Positions 1 through 7,082 of a stretch of DNA of 21,833 bases are shown in pieces. The notes beneath the pieces were generated by a model that had not been told where the DNA came from, made no database searches, and saw nothing but the letters and a program-made list of their open reading frames with translations. Positions within the stretch are counted from its first letter, which is position 1; the number at the start of each line of letters is the position of its first letter. The position numbers and the translations under genes are program-made. The stretch is from a virus, in the IMG/VR virus record IMGVR_UViG_3300023103_000065, positions 1 through 21,833 of that record; one strand, 5' to 3'.

Positions 1-24
1 TTGTTGTTACAAACAACGAACCGA

Positions 25-228
25 ATGGTAAAACATATCAAAAGTAAGGCGAGGAAACCTCACGACCCAAATAAAATTGCTGCTATCAAGGCTACTGCCA
101 ACCATTTTTCTGTTACGGAAACTTATGTAAGAAGGGCAGTTGTTGGAGATGCTCAATATGGGCAAAGTGAGGATATTAAAAAGCATTTTCAGAAAATATA
201 CGACAAAATAAAATCCATTACCGAGTAA
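25..228 (+). CDS. Small helix-turn-helix protein, Ner-like position
   Basis: A 67-residue basic protein. The segment at about residues 19-43 (IAAIKATANHFSVTETYVRRA and following) reads like a helix-turn-helix: an Ala-rich first helix, a turn at FSVT, and a recognition-like helix ETYVRRAV. I chose the ATG at 25 because the only upstream start is a TTG at the window edge; starting there would add 8 residues. It ends 12 bases before the transposase gene. Phage Mu has the small DNA-binding regulator Ner directly upstream of A, so a Ner-like role in controlling early transcription is plausible from position. The family assignment is inference; I do not recognise a specific homologue. The repressor gene and left end that would normally lie upstream are outside the window. 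Confidence 0.55.
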   Translation: MVKHIKSKARKPHDPNKIAAIKATANHFSVTETYVRRAVVGDAQYGQSEDIKKHFQKIYDKIKSITE

Positions 229-240
229 AAATTCTGACCA

Positions 241-2283
241 ATGCCGCATATCTGGAATAACATAGTAGTTGTAACGGTGGATGATTTGGTACCGTCTTTT
301 TATACTACCATATCCTGTTTACAGCAAGAACTCTACAGATACAAGGAACTGGATTATGGAATTAAACAGGTTCGCAAAGGAGGTAATGGTAGAAAAATGC
401 TTATTGCGTTTGATAGTTTACAAAAATTTATCCAGGATGCACTTGGCGACCCAAGGAAAGTAAGCACCCCATTGGATACTTACTACAAAACAGATGCAGA
501 TGCAATAAGATTTTACAACCAGTACAGGTTTGAAGATAATACCGGGCTTTCATTGAAGCATATTGAGGAATATGTAACCAATGCTTCTGTTCTCAAGGCT
601 GCAATGGTGCTGAAAGAGGCAAGGGAACATGAAAGGAAAACAAAAGGTGGTTCACTAAAGGGCATCATGCTATCGCTTTGCAACGATGTTGCCCATTTTA
701 ACAAAAGCCTCAAAACAAATTATAAGGGATTGCAGCACACGTTGCCATCTTCAGAAAAACGGTTTAAAGAAACTTTCAAAGAGTTTTCAAATGGCTTTAA
801 TTATGCCAATCTTATTAGTGGCAAATTAAGAAATGAAAACCGCAAACTAGTTAGTGACGGATTGCTTGAATTTTTAAACAATCTTTTTGCAGGGCAATTG
901 CATAAGCCAACAAGAACAGAAGTAGCTAAGCAGTATGAAAGTTTTTTGGCTGGATACATGGAAGTAATAAGCCAAGAAACAGGTGAGGTGTACGATCCTA
1001 AAAATTTCAAGCCATTATCTCAAAATACCATTATTAACTATTTGGGCAAATGGCAGGATAAAGTTGCAACACATAAGTTACGCAGTGGCGACAGGCAAAA
1101 ATATATGGGCGATTACAAGCCTTACCATAGCCTAGACCGCCCACAATATGCAGGATCCATTATTTCCATAGATGACAGGCAACCGCCATTCAAATATGAC
1201 AACCTGAATAACCGTATTTGGTTTTACAATGGCATTGACTTAGCAAGTGAAGCATTTACTTGCTGGGTATATGGCAAGAGTAAAGAGGGCATCATTACAG
1301 AATTCTATAGGCAATTGATAAGAAACTATACAAGCTGGGGTATTAATTTACCTGCTGAACTTGAAGCAGAAAGCAACCTTAATTCAAGCTTCACGAACAC
1401 CTTCCTACAGCCAGGTGCGATGTTCGAGCATGTTCGTATAGAGGCTAACAATGCAAGGGGCAAGCGTATAGAAAGATATTTTGGCAACCTGCGTTATGGT
1501 AGTGAGAAGCAGCGTGAAGGCTGGTTGGCACGCCCATTTGCAAGGAATGAAGCGAACCAAATTGGCAACAATACTGCACCTGTTGTGCCATACAATACCA
1601 TTGCCCAAAACAGCCTAAAAGATATTGAGGACTGGAACAATAGCCCACATGCTGTACATGCAGATAAAACAAGATGGGAAGTGTTTTTGGAAATGCAGCA
1701 TCCACAGTTAAAACCTACCAACTGGAGTGCCATACTACCTTATTTGGGTTACAAAACACAAACCAGTTGTGGGCTTAATGGTATCATCAAATTAAATAAT
1801 GAAGAGTACTTGTTGGGGCTGGATGGCGAAGTGCTGCTTGGTGAGAAACTTATTGGCATGATGAAGATTTTAGCTGGGGAAAACATTGATGTCTATTGGT
1901 TGGATGGCAACAATGGGGAGGTGTTAAAAGCAAGTATTTTTTTACGCAATACTGACCGTCCAATTTGTGAGGCCATTGCCAAGCCAAAATATCAACGTGC
2001 AATAATAGAGCGTACTGAACGGGACAACCAGAACTACGAAATGATGAGTGCGTACGTTGCTAGCATTGAAGGCTATGCAAGAATGAAAACTGCGAGCATT
2101 AATAAGTTGCTGATTATAGATAAGACCCCAAGAACGTTGAACCGTGGGTTTGTGATTAATGAATTGAAAAGATACGAACCTACTATCCATATAGGTGCAG
2201 AGGTGGAAACTATGGAGGAGATACCCGAAGCATTTTCTGAAATGGAACCAATGCCAAAATCAAACTTAAAAGACAGGTTTTAA
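241..2283 (+). CDS. Mu-like DDE transposase (MuA family)
   Basis: A 680-residue protein close in size to MuA (663). The RNase H-like catalytic core lies at about residues 300-425. The first acidic residue is in SIISIDDRQPPF (D311); the last is the Glu in NNARGKRIERYFG (E411). Where the second Asp is expected the sequence reads PAELEAESNLNSSF, so the likely residue is E377, giving D-66-E-33-E. Residues 490-580 resemble the Mu transposase C-terminal beta-barrel (KPTNWSAILPYLGY through LNNEEYLLG). The N-terminal 70 residues probably hold DNA-binding function. The C-terminal tail, after about 585, would correspond to the MuB-contacting region. It catalyses strand transfer of the element ends into target DNA. 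The ATPase gene follows after 18 bases, as A and B do in Mu. Family assignment is confident; the Glu alignment is my reading. Confidence 0.93.
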   Translation: MPHIWNNIVVVTVDDLVPSFYTTISCLQQELYRYKELDYGIKQVRKGGNGRKMLIAFDSLQKFIQDALGDPRKVSTPLDTYYKTDADAIRFYNQYRFEDNTGLSLKHIEEYVTNASVLKAAMVLKEAREHERKTKGGSLKGIMLSLCNDVAHFNKSLKTNYKGLQHTLPSSEKRFKETFKEFSNGFNYANLISGKLRNENRKLVSDGLLEFLNNLFAGQLHKPTRTEVAKQYESFLAGYMEVISQETGEVYDPKNFKPLSQNTIINYLGKWQDKVATHKLRSGDRQKYMGDYKPYHSLDRPQYAGSIISIDDRQPPFKYDNLNNRIWFYNGIDLASEAFTCWVYGKSKEGIITEFYRQLIRNYTSWGINLPAELEAESNLNSSFTNTFLQPGAMFEHVRIEANNARGKRIERYFGNLRYGSEKQREGWLARPFARNEANQIGNNTAPVVPYNTIAQNSLKDIEDWNNSPHAVHADKTRWEVFLEMQHPQLKPTNWSAILPYLGYKTQTSCGLNGIIKLNNEEYLLGLDGEVLLGEKLIGMMKILAGENIDVYWLDGNNGEVLKASIFLRNTDRPICEAIAKPKYQRAIIERTERDNQNYEMMSAYVASIEGYARMKTASINKLLIIDKTPRTLNRGFVINELKRYEPTIHIGAEVETMEEIPEAFSEMEPMPKSNLKDRF

Positions 2284-2301
2284 GCAGATCAATAATCAAC
2301 C

Positions 2302-3201
2302 ATGATACAAACAACAGGGCAGCAAAAGCAATTAATAGTGGAAAAACTGTTGGAGCAACGGAAAAATTTTGATGGAACGGACCAACAGTTTTCAAAGCAA
2401 TGGGACATCAACTATTCCATTTTCAGCCGCTTAAAAACAGCTACTTCATTTGATGGGTTGTTGCGTGAAGCTCAATGGCTGAATCTAGGTAGGGAACTGG
2501 ATGTGGAAATGGCCCAACGCAAATGGAACATGGCCAAAACAGATGTATTTGCAGTAATAGAGCAAGATGTTTTATTCTGTAAAGACAATGCAAAAGCAAT
2601 GATTTGCGTGGACGATTGCGGTATTGGAAAAACATTCACTGCAAAGTACCTAAGCCGCAGTTTAAAGAACTGTTTCTATATAGATGCAAGCCAGGCAAAA
2701 ACAAAACAGCTATTCGTAAGGCTACTTGCCAAAACTATTGGAGTTGATGATAAAGATAAATATGTAAGGGTGAAATTAAATATAAAATATGCCCTGCGAA
2801 TGCTTCCCAACCCCATAATCATAATTGATGAAGCTGGGGACCTTGAATACACAGCCTTCCTTGAACTGAAGGAACTGTGGAATGCAACAGATAAAGCTTG
2901 TGGATGGTATATGATGGGTGCTGATGGGTTACGCTCTAAAATTGAACGTGGTATACAAAATAAAAAAGTTGGCTACAAGGAACTGTTCAGCAGGTACAGT
3001 GAAAGGTATACCAGCATAGTTCCTGCGGATAGGCAGGAGAAAATAGCCTTTTACAAGAAGCTGATCAGTGATGTGCTTACTGTAAACATGACCAGTAAAA
3101 CGAGGCTAAATGATATAGTAAGGCGTTGTCTTGTGAATGATGATGATGGCAATATTGGCGGATTGCGTAGGGCAGAAAGTCTATTAATTCTAAATCAATA
3201 A
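2302..3201 (+). CDS. MuB-like AAA+ ATPase, target-DNA activator
   Basis: A 299-residue ATPase (MuB is 312). Residues 20-50 form a predicted helix-turn-helix-like N-terminal segment (TDQQFSKQWDINYSIFSRLK), matching the DNA-binding N-domain of MuB. The P-loop is DDCGIGKT at residues 104-111 with K110; its first position is Asp rather than the usual Gly. Walker B is IIIIDEAGD at 172-180. Downstream, LFSRYSERY may contain the arginine finger. MuB-type proteins form ATP-dependent filaments on DNA, choose insertion targets and stimulate the transposase. The gene sits directly behind the transposase, and the next start follows 2 bases after its stop, so they are surely co-transcribed. Confidence is high from motifs plus position; IstB/TniB-type ATPases are relatives and the only real alternative. 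Confidence 0.88.
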   Translation: MIQTTGQQKQLIVEKLLEQRKNFDGTDQQFSKQWDINYSIFSRLKTATSFDGLLREAQWLNLGRELDVEMAQRKWNMAKTDVFAVIEQDVLFCKDNAKAMICVDDCGIGKTFTAKYLSRSLKNCFYIDASQAKTKQLFVRLLAKTIGVDDKDKYVRVKLNIKYALRMLPNPIIIIDEAGDLEYTAFLELKELWNATDKACGWYMMGADGLRSKIERGIQNKKVGYKELFSRYSERYTSIVPADRQEKIAFYKKLISDVLTVNMTSKTRLNDIVRRCLVNDDDGNIGGLRRAESLLILNQ

Positions 3202-3203
3202 AT

Positions 3204-3437
3204 ATGATAGTAACAATGAAATCCATCCAAAACAAGCATGTACATGTTGTTTGGATGTCAGCACCTGAAACAGTAATGGTAATGTCTGTTCAAGATGGAA
3301 CGCAGTATCCATTTGCAGGCTTTGACGGGTTAAATGACATGTACGAAAGTTTCCATCAGTCCTTTAGTGAGCAAACAGACTTTGCAACCACTATTAATTT
3401 TTTTAAACCCAACATTCAGCCAACAAAGGTGCTATGA
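3204..3437 (+). CDS. Hypothetical protein in early operon
   Basis: A 77-residue protein I do not recognise. It looks like a small mixed alpha/beta protein: a beta-rich start (HVHVVWMSAPETVMVMSVQ), then GLNDMYESFHQSF as a likely helix. The second ATG, at 3216, would give 73 residues and cannot be excluded. The gene begins 2 bases after the MuB stop, without a Shine-Dalgarno sequence, so translation is probably coupled. It is followed by a 55-base gap that includes a small 5-bp hairpin (GATGC-GAA-GCATC at 3445-3457) of unknown meaning. Confidence 0.6.
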   Translation: MIVTMKSIQNKHVHVVWMSAPETVMVMSVQDGTQYPFAGFDGLNDMYESFHQSFSEQTDFATTINFFKPNIQPTKVL

Positions 3438-3492
3438 GCATCACGATGCGAAGCATCAAAAACAGTAAAGAATCCATAAACAAAACATAGCA

Positions 3493-4134
3493 ATGTCCCG
3501 CAGCCTATCCATTAGAAACCTGTACGATAAAAAGTTTGAGCAATTGCAATTTGATGGCCATTACAATCAGGCAATGGGAAATCCTGAGAGCAATGGTATA
3601 TGGATTATTTGGGGCAAGGAAAAGAATGGCAAGACATGGTGGGCATTGAAGTTGGCAGATTACTTAAGCAACCAAACAAAAGTTCTTTATATAAGTGCGG
3701 AAGAGGGAACGGGGATGGACTTTGTGGATGCCTGTAAAAGGGCAGGATTGAGCACAAAGAACAATAACCTAAAGTTTGAAGAGTATCTAAGCATTAACGA
3801 ACTGACAGCGAAACTAAAGAGCCGAAAGAGTGCTAAGGTAATATTCATAGACAATGCCACTATTTACGCAGATGAGTTAAGGGCAGCAGGATTAAGGCAA
3901 CTGGTAAGGAATTTTCCTGATAAGCTTTTTATCATGTTGGCACATGAAGAGAAGCGGGAGCCATACACTGCATTGGCCAAATTGGCAAGGAAACTGGCAA
4001 AAATAATCATGCATGTTCAGGGACTAACAACGCAAATAAGCGGCAGGTGTCCCGGTGGAACCATAAGCATTGATGAAACAAAAGCAGCCCTGTATTGGGG
4101 AACTGAAACAACAAATAAAAATCAACAAATATGA
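3493..4134 (+). CDS. RecA-like P-loop ATPase
   Basis: A 213-residue protein with a clear nucleotide-binding fold. Walker A is GKEKNGKT at residues 41-48, preceded by a beta strand (GIWIIW). Walker B is KVIFIDNA at 115-122, and LFIMLAHEE at 145-153 looks like the sensor strand after it. Total length and strand order match single-domain RecA/DnaB/RadA-type phage ATPases. The family is often annotated only as 'AAA family ATPase'. The likely role is DNA binding, loading or recombination during replicative transposition; this is inference from the operon. Its stop overlaps the next start by 4 bases (ATGA), a sign of translational coupling. Confidence 0.75.
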   Translation: MSRSLSIRNLYDKKFEQLQFDGHYNQAMGNPESNGIWIIWGKEKNGKTWWALKLADYLSNQTKVLYISAEEGTGMDFVDACKRAGLSTKNNNLKFEEYLSINELTAKLKSRKSAKVIFIDNATIYADELRAAGLRQLVRNFPDKLFIMLAHEEKREPYTALAKLARKLAKIIMHVQGLTTQISGRCPGGTISIDETKAALYWGTETTNKNQQI

Positions 4135-4376
4135 CAGCAGAAAACTACATGGTAGTGCAGCTACCAAAAGAAAATCAAAGAGGCGATATAACTATTGGTG
4201 AGCCTATTTATTTTGATGATTACAATAAAGCCTTTGATTGTTTCAATGAGCTTGCCGCAGCAGAACAAATGCAATTGAGGCAACCAAAAGGAACAAGGCC
4301 ATTAAGGGCAGCCCTTGAGTATGTTGATATGGAGCTATGGGTAATAAAAAGGACCACTGAACTTCTTAAAAAATAA
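4131..4376 (+). CDS. Hypothetical protein in early operon
   Basis: An 81-residue acidic-to-neutral protein with no family I recognise. The N-terminal half is probably beta (YMVVQLPKENQRGDITIGEPIYFDDYNKA) and the C-terminal half is helical (AFDCFNELAAAEQMQLR). It overlaps the preceding ATPase by 4 bases and lies 5 bases before the DnaA-like gene, so it belongs to the same transcript and may be translated by re-initiation. Confidence 0.65.
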   Translation: MTAENYMVVQLPKENQRGDITIGEPIYFDDYNKAFDCFNELAAAEQMQLRQPKGTRPLRAALEYVDMELWVIKRTTELLKK

Positions 4377-4381
4377 AAATC

Positions 4382-4780
4382 ATGTCAAATACATTACAGG
4401 ATTGGGTGGTTGGCTTTGAAGAAGAACTTAACCGCAGGTTTGAAAAAAAAATATCACTGATTGTAGTGGAAAACCCTTCGGAAAAGAAAATGCTGCTAAT
4501 AACTGAAATAGTAGCTGAATTCTCAGGTGTTTCGGTTGGTGAAATGCTCGGCAAAAGCAGGGGGCTTGTACATGTGAGTGATGCAAGAATGGTGGCGATG
4601 TATTTTATAAAGCTGCATACTGATGCTCCTAAAAGAGCCATTGGAAAACTTTTTGGAAATAGGGACCACAGCACAGTTATACATGCCATAGAAACAGTTA
4701 AAACAAGAATTGCAACAGAGGATGCAAGGGCATTCTCACTTATCAAAAAAGTGGCACAGTGCATAGCCCAGAAAATGTAA
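4382..4780 (+). CDS. Stand-alone DnaA domain IV-like DNA-binding protein
   Basis: A 132-residue protein whose residues 38-110 match the C-terminal DNA-binding domain of bacterial DnaA. It has an IVAEFSGVSVGEMLGKSR first helix pair, then VSDARMVAMYFIK (the usual R-x-x-AMYL helix), then IGKLFGNRDHSTVIHA. That last stretch is the DnaA signature (residues 92-102; the host form is GGRDHxTVxHA). The AAA+ ATPase domain and domains I/II are absent; instead there is a 37-residue helical N-terminus. It could bind DnaA boxes, competing with or recruiting host DnaA, or serve as a transcription regulator. Such isolated domains also occur in other prophages. The domain call is strong, the role is open. Confidence 0.85.
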   Translation: MSNTLQDWVVGFEEELNRRFEKKISLIVVENPSEKKMLLITEIVAEFSGVSVGEMLGKSRGLVHVSDARMVAMYFIKLHTDAPKRAIGKLFGNRDHSTVIHAIETVKTRIATEDARAFSLIKKVAQCIAQKM

Positions 4781-4785
4781 TTCCC

Positions 4786-5178
4786 ATGCCTGCCAAGTTT
4801 AAAATAAACTCAGCTACCCATCAATCGGCCAACCATAACATTAATGTCGTTGCCCGAGTGCTGAAGGCTGCTAAAATGGACTATGGGCAATGGGCAAATG
4901 CCCTGTTTGAAACAGGATGCCGGTTTGTGGAAAGGAATATTGCAAACATCACCTTACAAAAACAGCTACTGGAAAATGAACGCTTTGGATTTTGGGACTG
5001 GTGGATGATCATGTCTATAAAGGATGATGAAAGCCTGCTTGCCCATCATCACTCCATTAATAACCCAGCTTCCTACGCTATGGAAAAAGAGCGGTTATTG
5101 AACTTGTTGGAATCGATAAAACGATTTGACTATTTCCTGAAGTCAAATATGAAGGTACAAGCCCTCAAAAAAACATAA
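4786..5178 (+). CDS. Hypothetical helical protein, possibly frame-extended at its 3' end
   Basis: A 130-residue protein, start chosen at the ATG 5 bases after the DnaA-like gene; a GTG at 4759 would overlap that gene and add 9 residues. I do not recognise the family. It is predicted mostly alpha-helical, with an aromatic-rich centre (ERFGFWDWWMIMS) and a long C-terminal helix (EKERLLNLLESIKRFDYFLK). It ends in ...ALKKT. The penultimate codons lie in a run of seven A's at 5167-5173, and the -1 frame stays open to 5309 (see the separate entry), so the true protein may be about 45 residues longer. No homology is claimed. Confidence 0.6.
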   Translation: MPAKFKINSATHQSANHNINVVARVLKAAKMDYGQWANALFETGCRFVERNIANITLQKQLLENERFGFWDWWMIMSIKDDESLLAHHHSINNPASYAMEKERLLNLLESIKRFDYFLKSNMKVQALKKT

Positions 5179-5309
5179 GCCCTAAATTTTATGGTGTTCA
5201 ACGGTTCATTGGCAATAATATCTTGAACACAGTAGAACGGTACAACGATTTCGATGCATCCGTGCTGGAATTGTCAAGACATATCCCAAACCTACATTAT
5301 AAGTATTAA
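5172..5309 (+). other. Open -1 frame after the 4786-5178 gene
   Basis: This frame has no ATG, GTG or TTG near its beginning, but it reads as plausible protein for 45 codons (NISPKFYGVQRFIGNNILN..., ending in IPNLHYKY) before TAA. It joins the upstream gene if the reading frame slips back one base in the A7 run at 5167-5173. It may be the natural C-terminus of that gene after a one-base deletion or assembly error, a recoded extension, or noise. The frame is open from 5130. Confidence 0.3.
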
Positions 5310-5329
5310 AAAACAAAAACGTATAAATC

Positions 5330-5500
5330 ATGATGATTATACTCACTATCACTAGCGTATTTACGGGCATGCTTATCTGTCTATCCATTAAGTATATAAT
5401 AGCATTACGCAGGTTCAAGAAGCAATTGTATATGCGTAGAATAGGGCATCCAAAAGCCTATTACAAACCACTTATTAAACCACACTTTTTCAGATTTTAA
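5330..5500 (+). CDS. Small single-pass membrane protein (56 residues)
   Basis: ATG ATG start at 5330, stop at 5498-5500. Residues 3-25 are strongly hydrophobic (MIILTITSVFTGMLICLSI and on), forming one transmembrane helix. The rest is very basic (ALRRFKKQLYMRRIGHPKA), so the C-terminus should stay in the cytoplasm by the positive-inside rule. It lies 20 bases before the Gam gene, within the early transcript. Its size and topology fit small phage inner-membrane proteins such as superinfection-exclusion or host-takeover peptides, but nothing in the sequence specifies which. It fills most of the otherwise gene-free 5310-5520 stretch. Confidence 0.55.
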   Translation: MMIILTITSVFTGMLICLSIKYIIALRRFKKQLYMRRIGHPKAYYKPLIKPHFFRF

Positions 5501-5520
5501 ACAATATAACAATTAAACCA

Positions 5521-6033
5521 ATGACAAGGACAAGTAAAAGAACAAACGTAAACGTATCGCTTTCTGAAGCCCAAGCAGCAGCAAACCTATATGCTGAAGC
5601 TAGTATTAAAAAAGACAAGCTGAATGCACAGTTAAATGAGAAACTGTATGCGTTAAGGCAACAATTTGAACCACAGATTACAGAATTGGAAGAGGTGCTT
5701 GCTGAACCTGTTGAACTGCTGGAAACATTTGCCATAGAGCAACGGAAGAACTGGGATGGCAAGAGCATTGAACTGGCCAACTGCGTCATTGGCTTTAGGA
5801 CCAATCCACCAAGTGTGGCAAAGCCAAAAAAAGTAACATGGGATTACCTTGTAGGTATGATGAAGGATAGTAAGCTGCTAAAGCCATTTGTTAGGGTAAA
5901 AGAAGATGTGGACAAAGCTGCCATACTGAAATTGAACGACCCTAAAGTATTAAGTGCAATGCAAAAAATTGGTATCGAAATAGAGCAGGAAGAAAATTTT
6001 TTTGTGGATACAAAAAAAGATAAAGCCGCTTAG
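5521..6033 (+). CDS. gam: Gam-like host-nuclease inhibitor
   Basis: A 170-residue protein, close to Mu Gam (174). Residues 12-80 are a long charged helix (SEAQAAANLYAEASIKKDKL onward, with FEPQITELEEVLAE), followed by the beta segment GKSIELANCVIGFRTNPPSV, the family's most recognisable region. A C-terminal helical part follows (WDYLVGMMKD, then AAILKLND). Mu Gam binds double-strand DNA ends and shields transposing or linear DNA from RecBCD-type exonucleases; it is related to Ku. It is the last gene before the strong terminator at 6044-6079, as expected for the end of an early operon. Confidence 0.85.
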   Translation: MTRTSKRTNVNVSLSEAQAAANLYAEASIKKDKLNAQLNEKLYALRQQFEPQITELEEVLAEPVELLETFAIEQRKNWDGKSIELANCVIGFRTNPPSVAKPKKVTWDYLVGMMKDSKLLKPFVRVKEDVDKAAILKLNDPKVLSAMQKIGIEIEQEENFFVDTKKDKAA

Positions 6034-6043
6034 TTGGATGGCT

Positions 6044-6079
6044 AAAGCCTGTTACTGCATTGCAGCAACAGGCTTTTTT
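6044..6079 (+). terminator. Rho-independent terminator after gam
   Basis: Stem AAAGCCTGTTACTGC, loop ATT, then GCAGCAACAGGC followed by six T's. The arms pair almost completely, with one unpaired or mismatched base near the apex. It begins 10 bases after the gam stop and closes the early operon. The A-rich 5' side may give weaker termination on the other strand. Confidence 0.88.
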
Positions 6080-6155
6080 GCTTATTCAACCGAAATAAAC
6101 TAAGCAGTTACCAAAATATTCCTACAACCTAAAAACAAATGCTGTTGCTGCATTG
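6049..6155. repeat. Near-perfect 14-bp direct repeat around the early terminator
   Basis: CTGTTACTGCATTG at 6049-6062 (inside the terminator left arm) recurs as CTGTTGCTGCATTG at 6142-6155, 13 of 14 identical, 93 bases apart. The second copy lies in the 118-base untranslated gap before the GemA-like gene. It is also perfectly complementary (CTGTTGCTGC, 6142-6151) to the terminator's right arm GCAGCAACAG at 6062-6071. It may be a decayed duplicate, a regulator site, or an alternative RNA pairing. The rest of 6080-6196 is A/T-rich and shows no convincing promoter. Confidence 0.45.
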
Positions 6156-6196
6156 AATAAAGAATCCAAAATTTTCTTTTTTTAATACATTTTTAA

Positions 6197-6628
6197 ATGA
6201 AAAACAAATACGCATTATTCTATGCCGCTTTCAACACTAGTACAAAAAAAGGTAACTCAAACACTAAGGAGGAAATGGTACAGCAGTTTACAAATGGCCG
6301 CACCAATTCATTAAAGGATTTGGACGAGGTGGAACTGCAGGAACTAATAAAGCAGCTGCAATTTATCGCATACGGATCGGCAGCAAAAGAAAGTAAAGCA
6401 AACAAAATGCGTAAAGCTATTATTGCCATATTCTACAGTATGGGTAAAACAGTAAGTGAAGCAAAGCAATGGTCAGAAAAACAGGGGGCAAAAGGAATTA
6501 AGAAATCCTTTAACGATTATACCACGGGTGAATTATTTGTATTGATTTCAATAGCTGAGAAAATAAAATCTGATTGGCAAAAAAGCATTAGGAAACAGCT
6601 AACACAAAAATTTGAAGAACAGGCCTAA
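6197..6628 (+). CDS. GemA/gp16-like protein (DUF1018-type)
   Basis: A 143-residue protein. Residues 70-125 carry the pattern seen in Mu GemA/gp16 relatives: NKMRKAIIAIFYSMGKTVSEAKQW, then KGIKKSFNDYTTGELFVLISIAEKI. That is a helix ending near 'MG', a short charged middle, then a 'T-x-x-EL-x-x-L-I' helix. The first 35 residues are a low-complexity Asn/Thr/Lys region. GemA in Mu modulates host gene expression and DNA relaxation; its exact biochemistry is not settled. It follows the early terminator by 118 bases, so it starts a middle transcript or depends on read-through. An internal AAGGAGG at 6269 is not at a plausible start. Moderate confidence: similarity is of pattern, not of strict motifs. 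Confidence 0.6.
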   Translation: MKNKYALFYAAFNTSTKKGNSNTKEEMVQQFTNGRTNSLKDLDEVELQELIKQLQFIAYGSAAKESKANKMRKAIIAIFYSMGKTVSEAKQWSEKQGAKGIKKSFNDYTTGELFVLISIAEKIKSDWQKSIRKQLTQKFEEQA

Positions 6629-6644
6629 TAATAACAACCTAAGC

Positions 6645-6857
6645 ATGACCTACACTATCACGAGCAATAAATATGGTGGCATTGTAACCATCACATTTAC
6701 AAATGGTTTTTGCGTTTTGTATGATACAGCAGAAGCAACGCTAACAGCTACTCAACATGAATGGTTATTAAAAGGGTTTGGCTGCAAGAACAGTCGTTTT
6801 TGCAGGAACTTGAAAAGGCTGGTGTGTTTAACATCGTTGGGGCAAAGCAGCAATTAA
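6645..6857 (+). CDS. N-terminal part of a frame-split phage protein
   Basis: From ATG 6645 this frame encodes a beta-rich segment (MTYTITSNKYGGIVTITFTN... ending ATLTATQHEWLL). That matches the N-terminal half of a two-domain family I associate with Bacteroidota phages: a beta domain finishing in a 'Q-x-x-WL' helix, then a 'FexFWxxY' domain. After about codon 43 the frame turns into an unlikely Cys/Arg/Ser-rich tail (GFGCKNSRFCRNLKR...) while the -1 frame continues the family pattern. The switch is best placed at AAAAGGG, about 6771-6777. It is probably one gene with 6761-7057, broken by a one-base indel or joined by a -1 shift. Confidence 0.5.
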   Translation: MTYTITSNKYGGIVTITFTNGFCVLYDTAEATLTATQHEWLLKGFGCKNSRFCRNLKRLVCLTSLGQSSN

Positions 6858-7057
6858 CCTTTGAGATGTTCTGGGACCGTTACAACGAAAAGATACGCAG
6901 CAGTAGAAAAAAGGCATTAATTAAGTGGCAGCGAATGAACCAGGAACAACAAATATTGGCTTACCTGCATGTGCCAAAATACGAACAAAACATACCTAAC
7001 GGCATTGCAAAAAAATATGCAGAAACTTATTTAAATTCCGAACTTTGGAACAACTAA
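6761..7057 (+). CDS. C-terminal part of a frame-split phage protein (FEMFW...Y domain)
   Basis: Open from the ATG at 6761, which directly follows an in-frame TGA. It encodes 98 residues with LTFEMFWDRYNEKIRSSRKK, then ALIKWQRMNQEQQILAYLHV, and ends AKKYAETYLNSELWNN. The order FexFWxxY-x-K, W-x-x-(hydrophobic)-x-x-E, Y-x-ETYLNxxxW is a recurrent small-domain pattern in Bacteroidota phage proteins, and it resembles C-terminal domains of replication-type proteins. Role unknown. It overlaps the 6645-6857 frame by 97 bases, far more than other overlaps in this compact region. That supports one original gene of about 137 residues, with a frame change near AAAAGGG. Confidence 0.6.
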   Translation: MVIKRVWLQEQSFLQELEKAGVFNIVGAKQQLTFEMFWDRYNEKIRSSRKKALIKWQRMNQEQQILAYLHVPKYEQNIPNGIAKKYAETYLNSELWNN

Positions 7058-7082
7058 GTAGTAATAACCAAACAAAAAAAAT

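Noticed and set aside
4366-4764. Long minus-strand open frame opposite the DnaA-like gene
   Set aside because: It is antisense to a clearly identified gene, and its Ser/Ile-rich translation is typical of a shadow.
6186-6193. TACATTTT resembling a -7 box before the GemA-like gene
   Set aside because: It ends 3 bases before the ATG, so the transcript would start inside the gene, and there is no -33 element at proper spacing.
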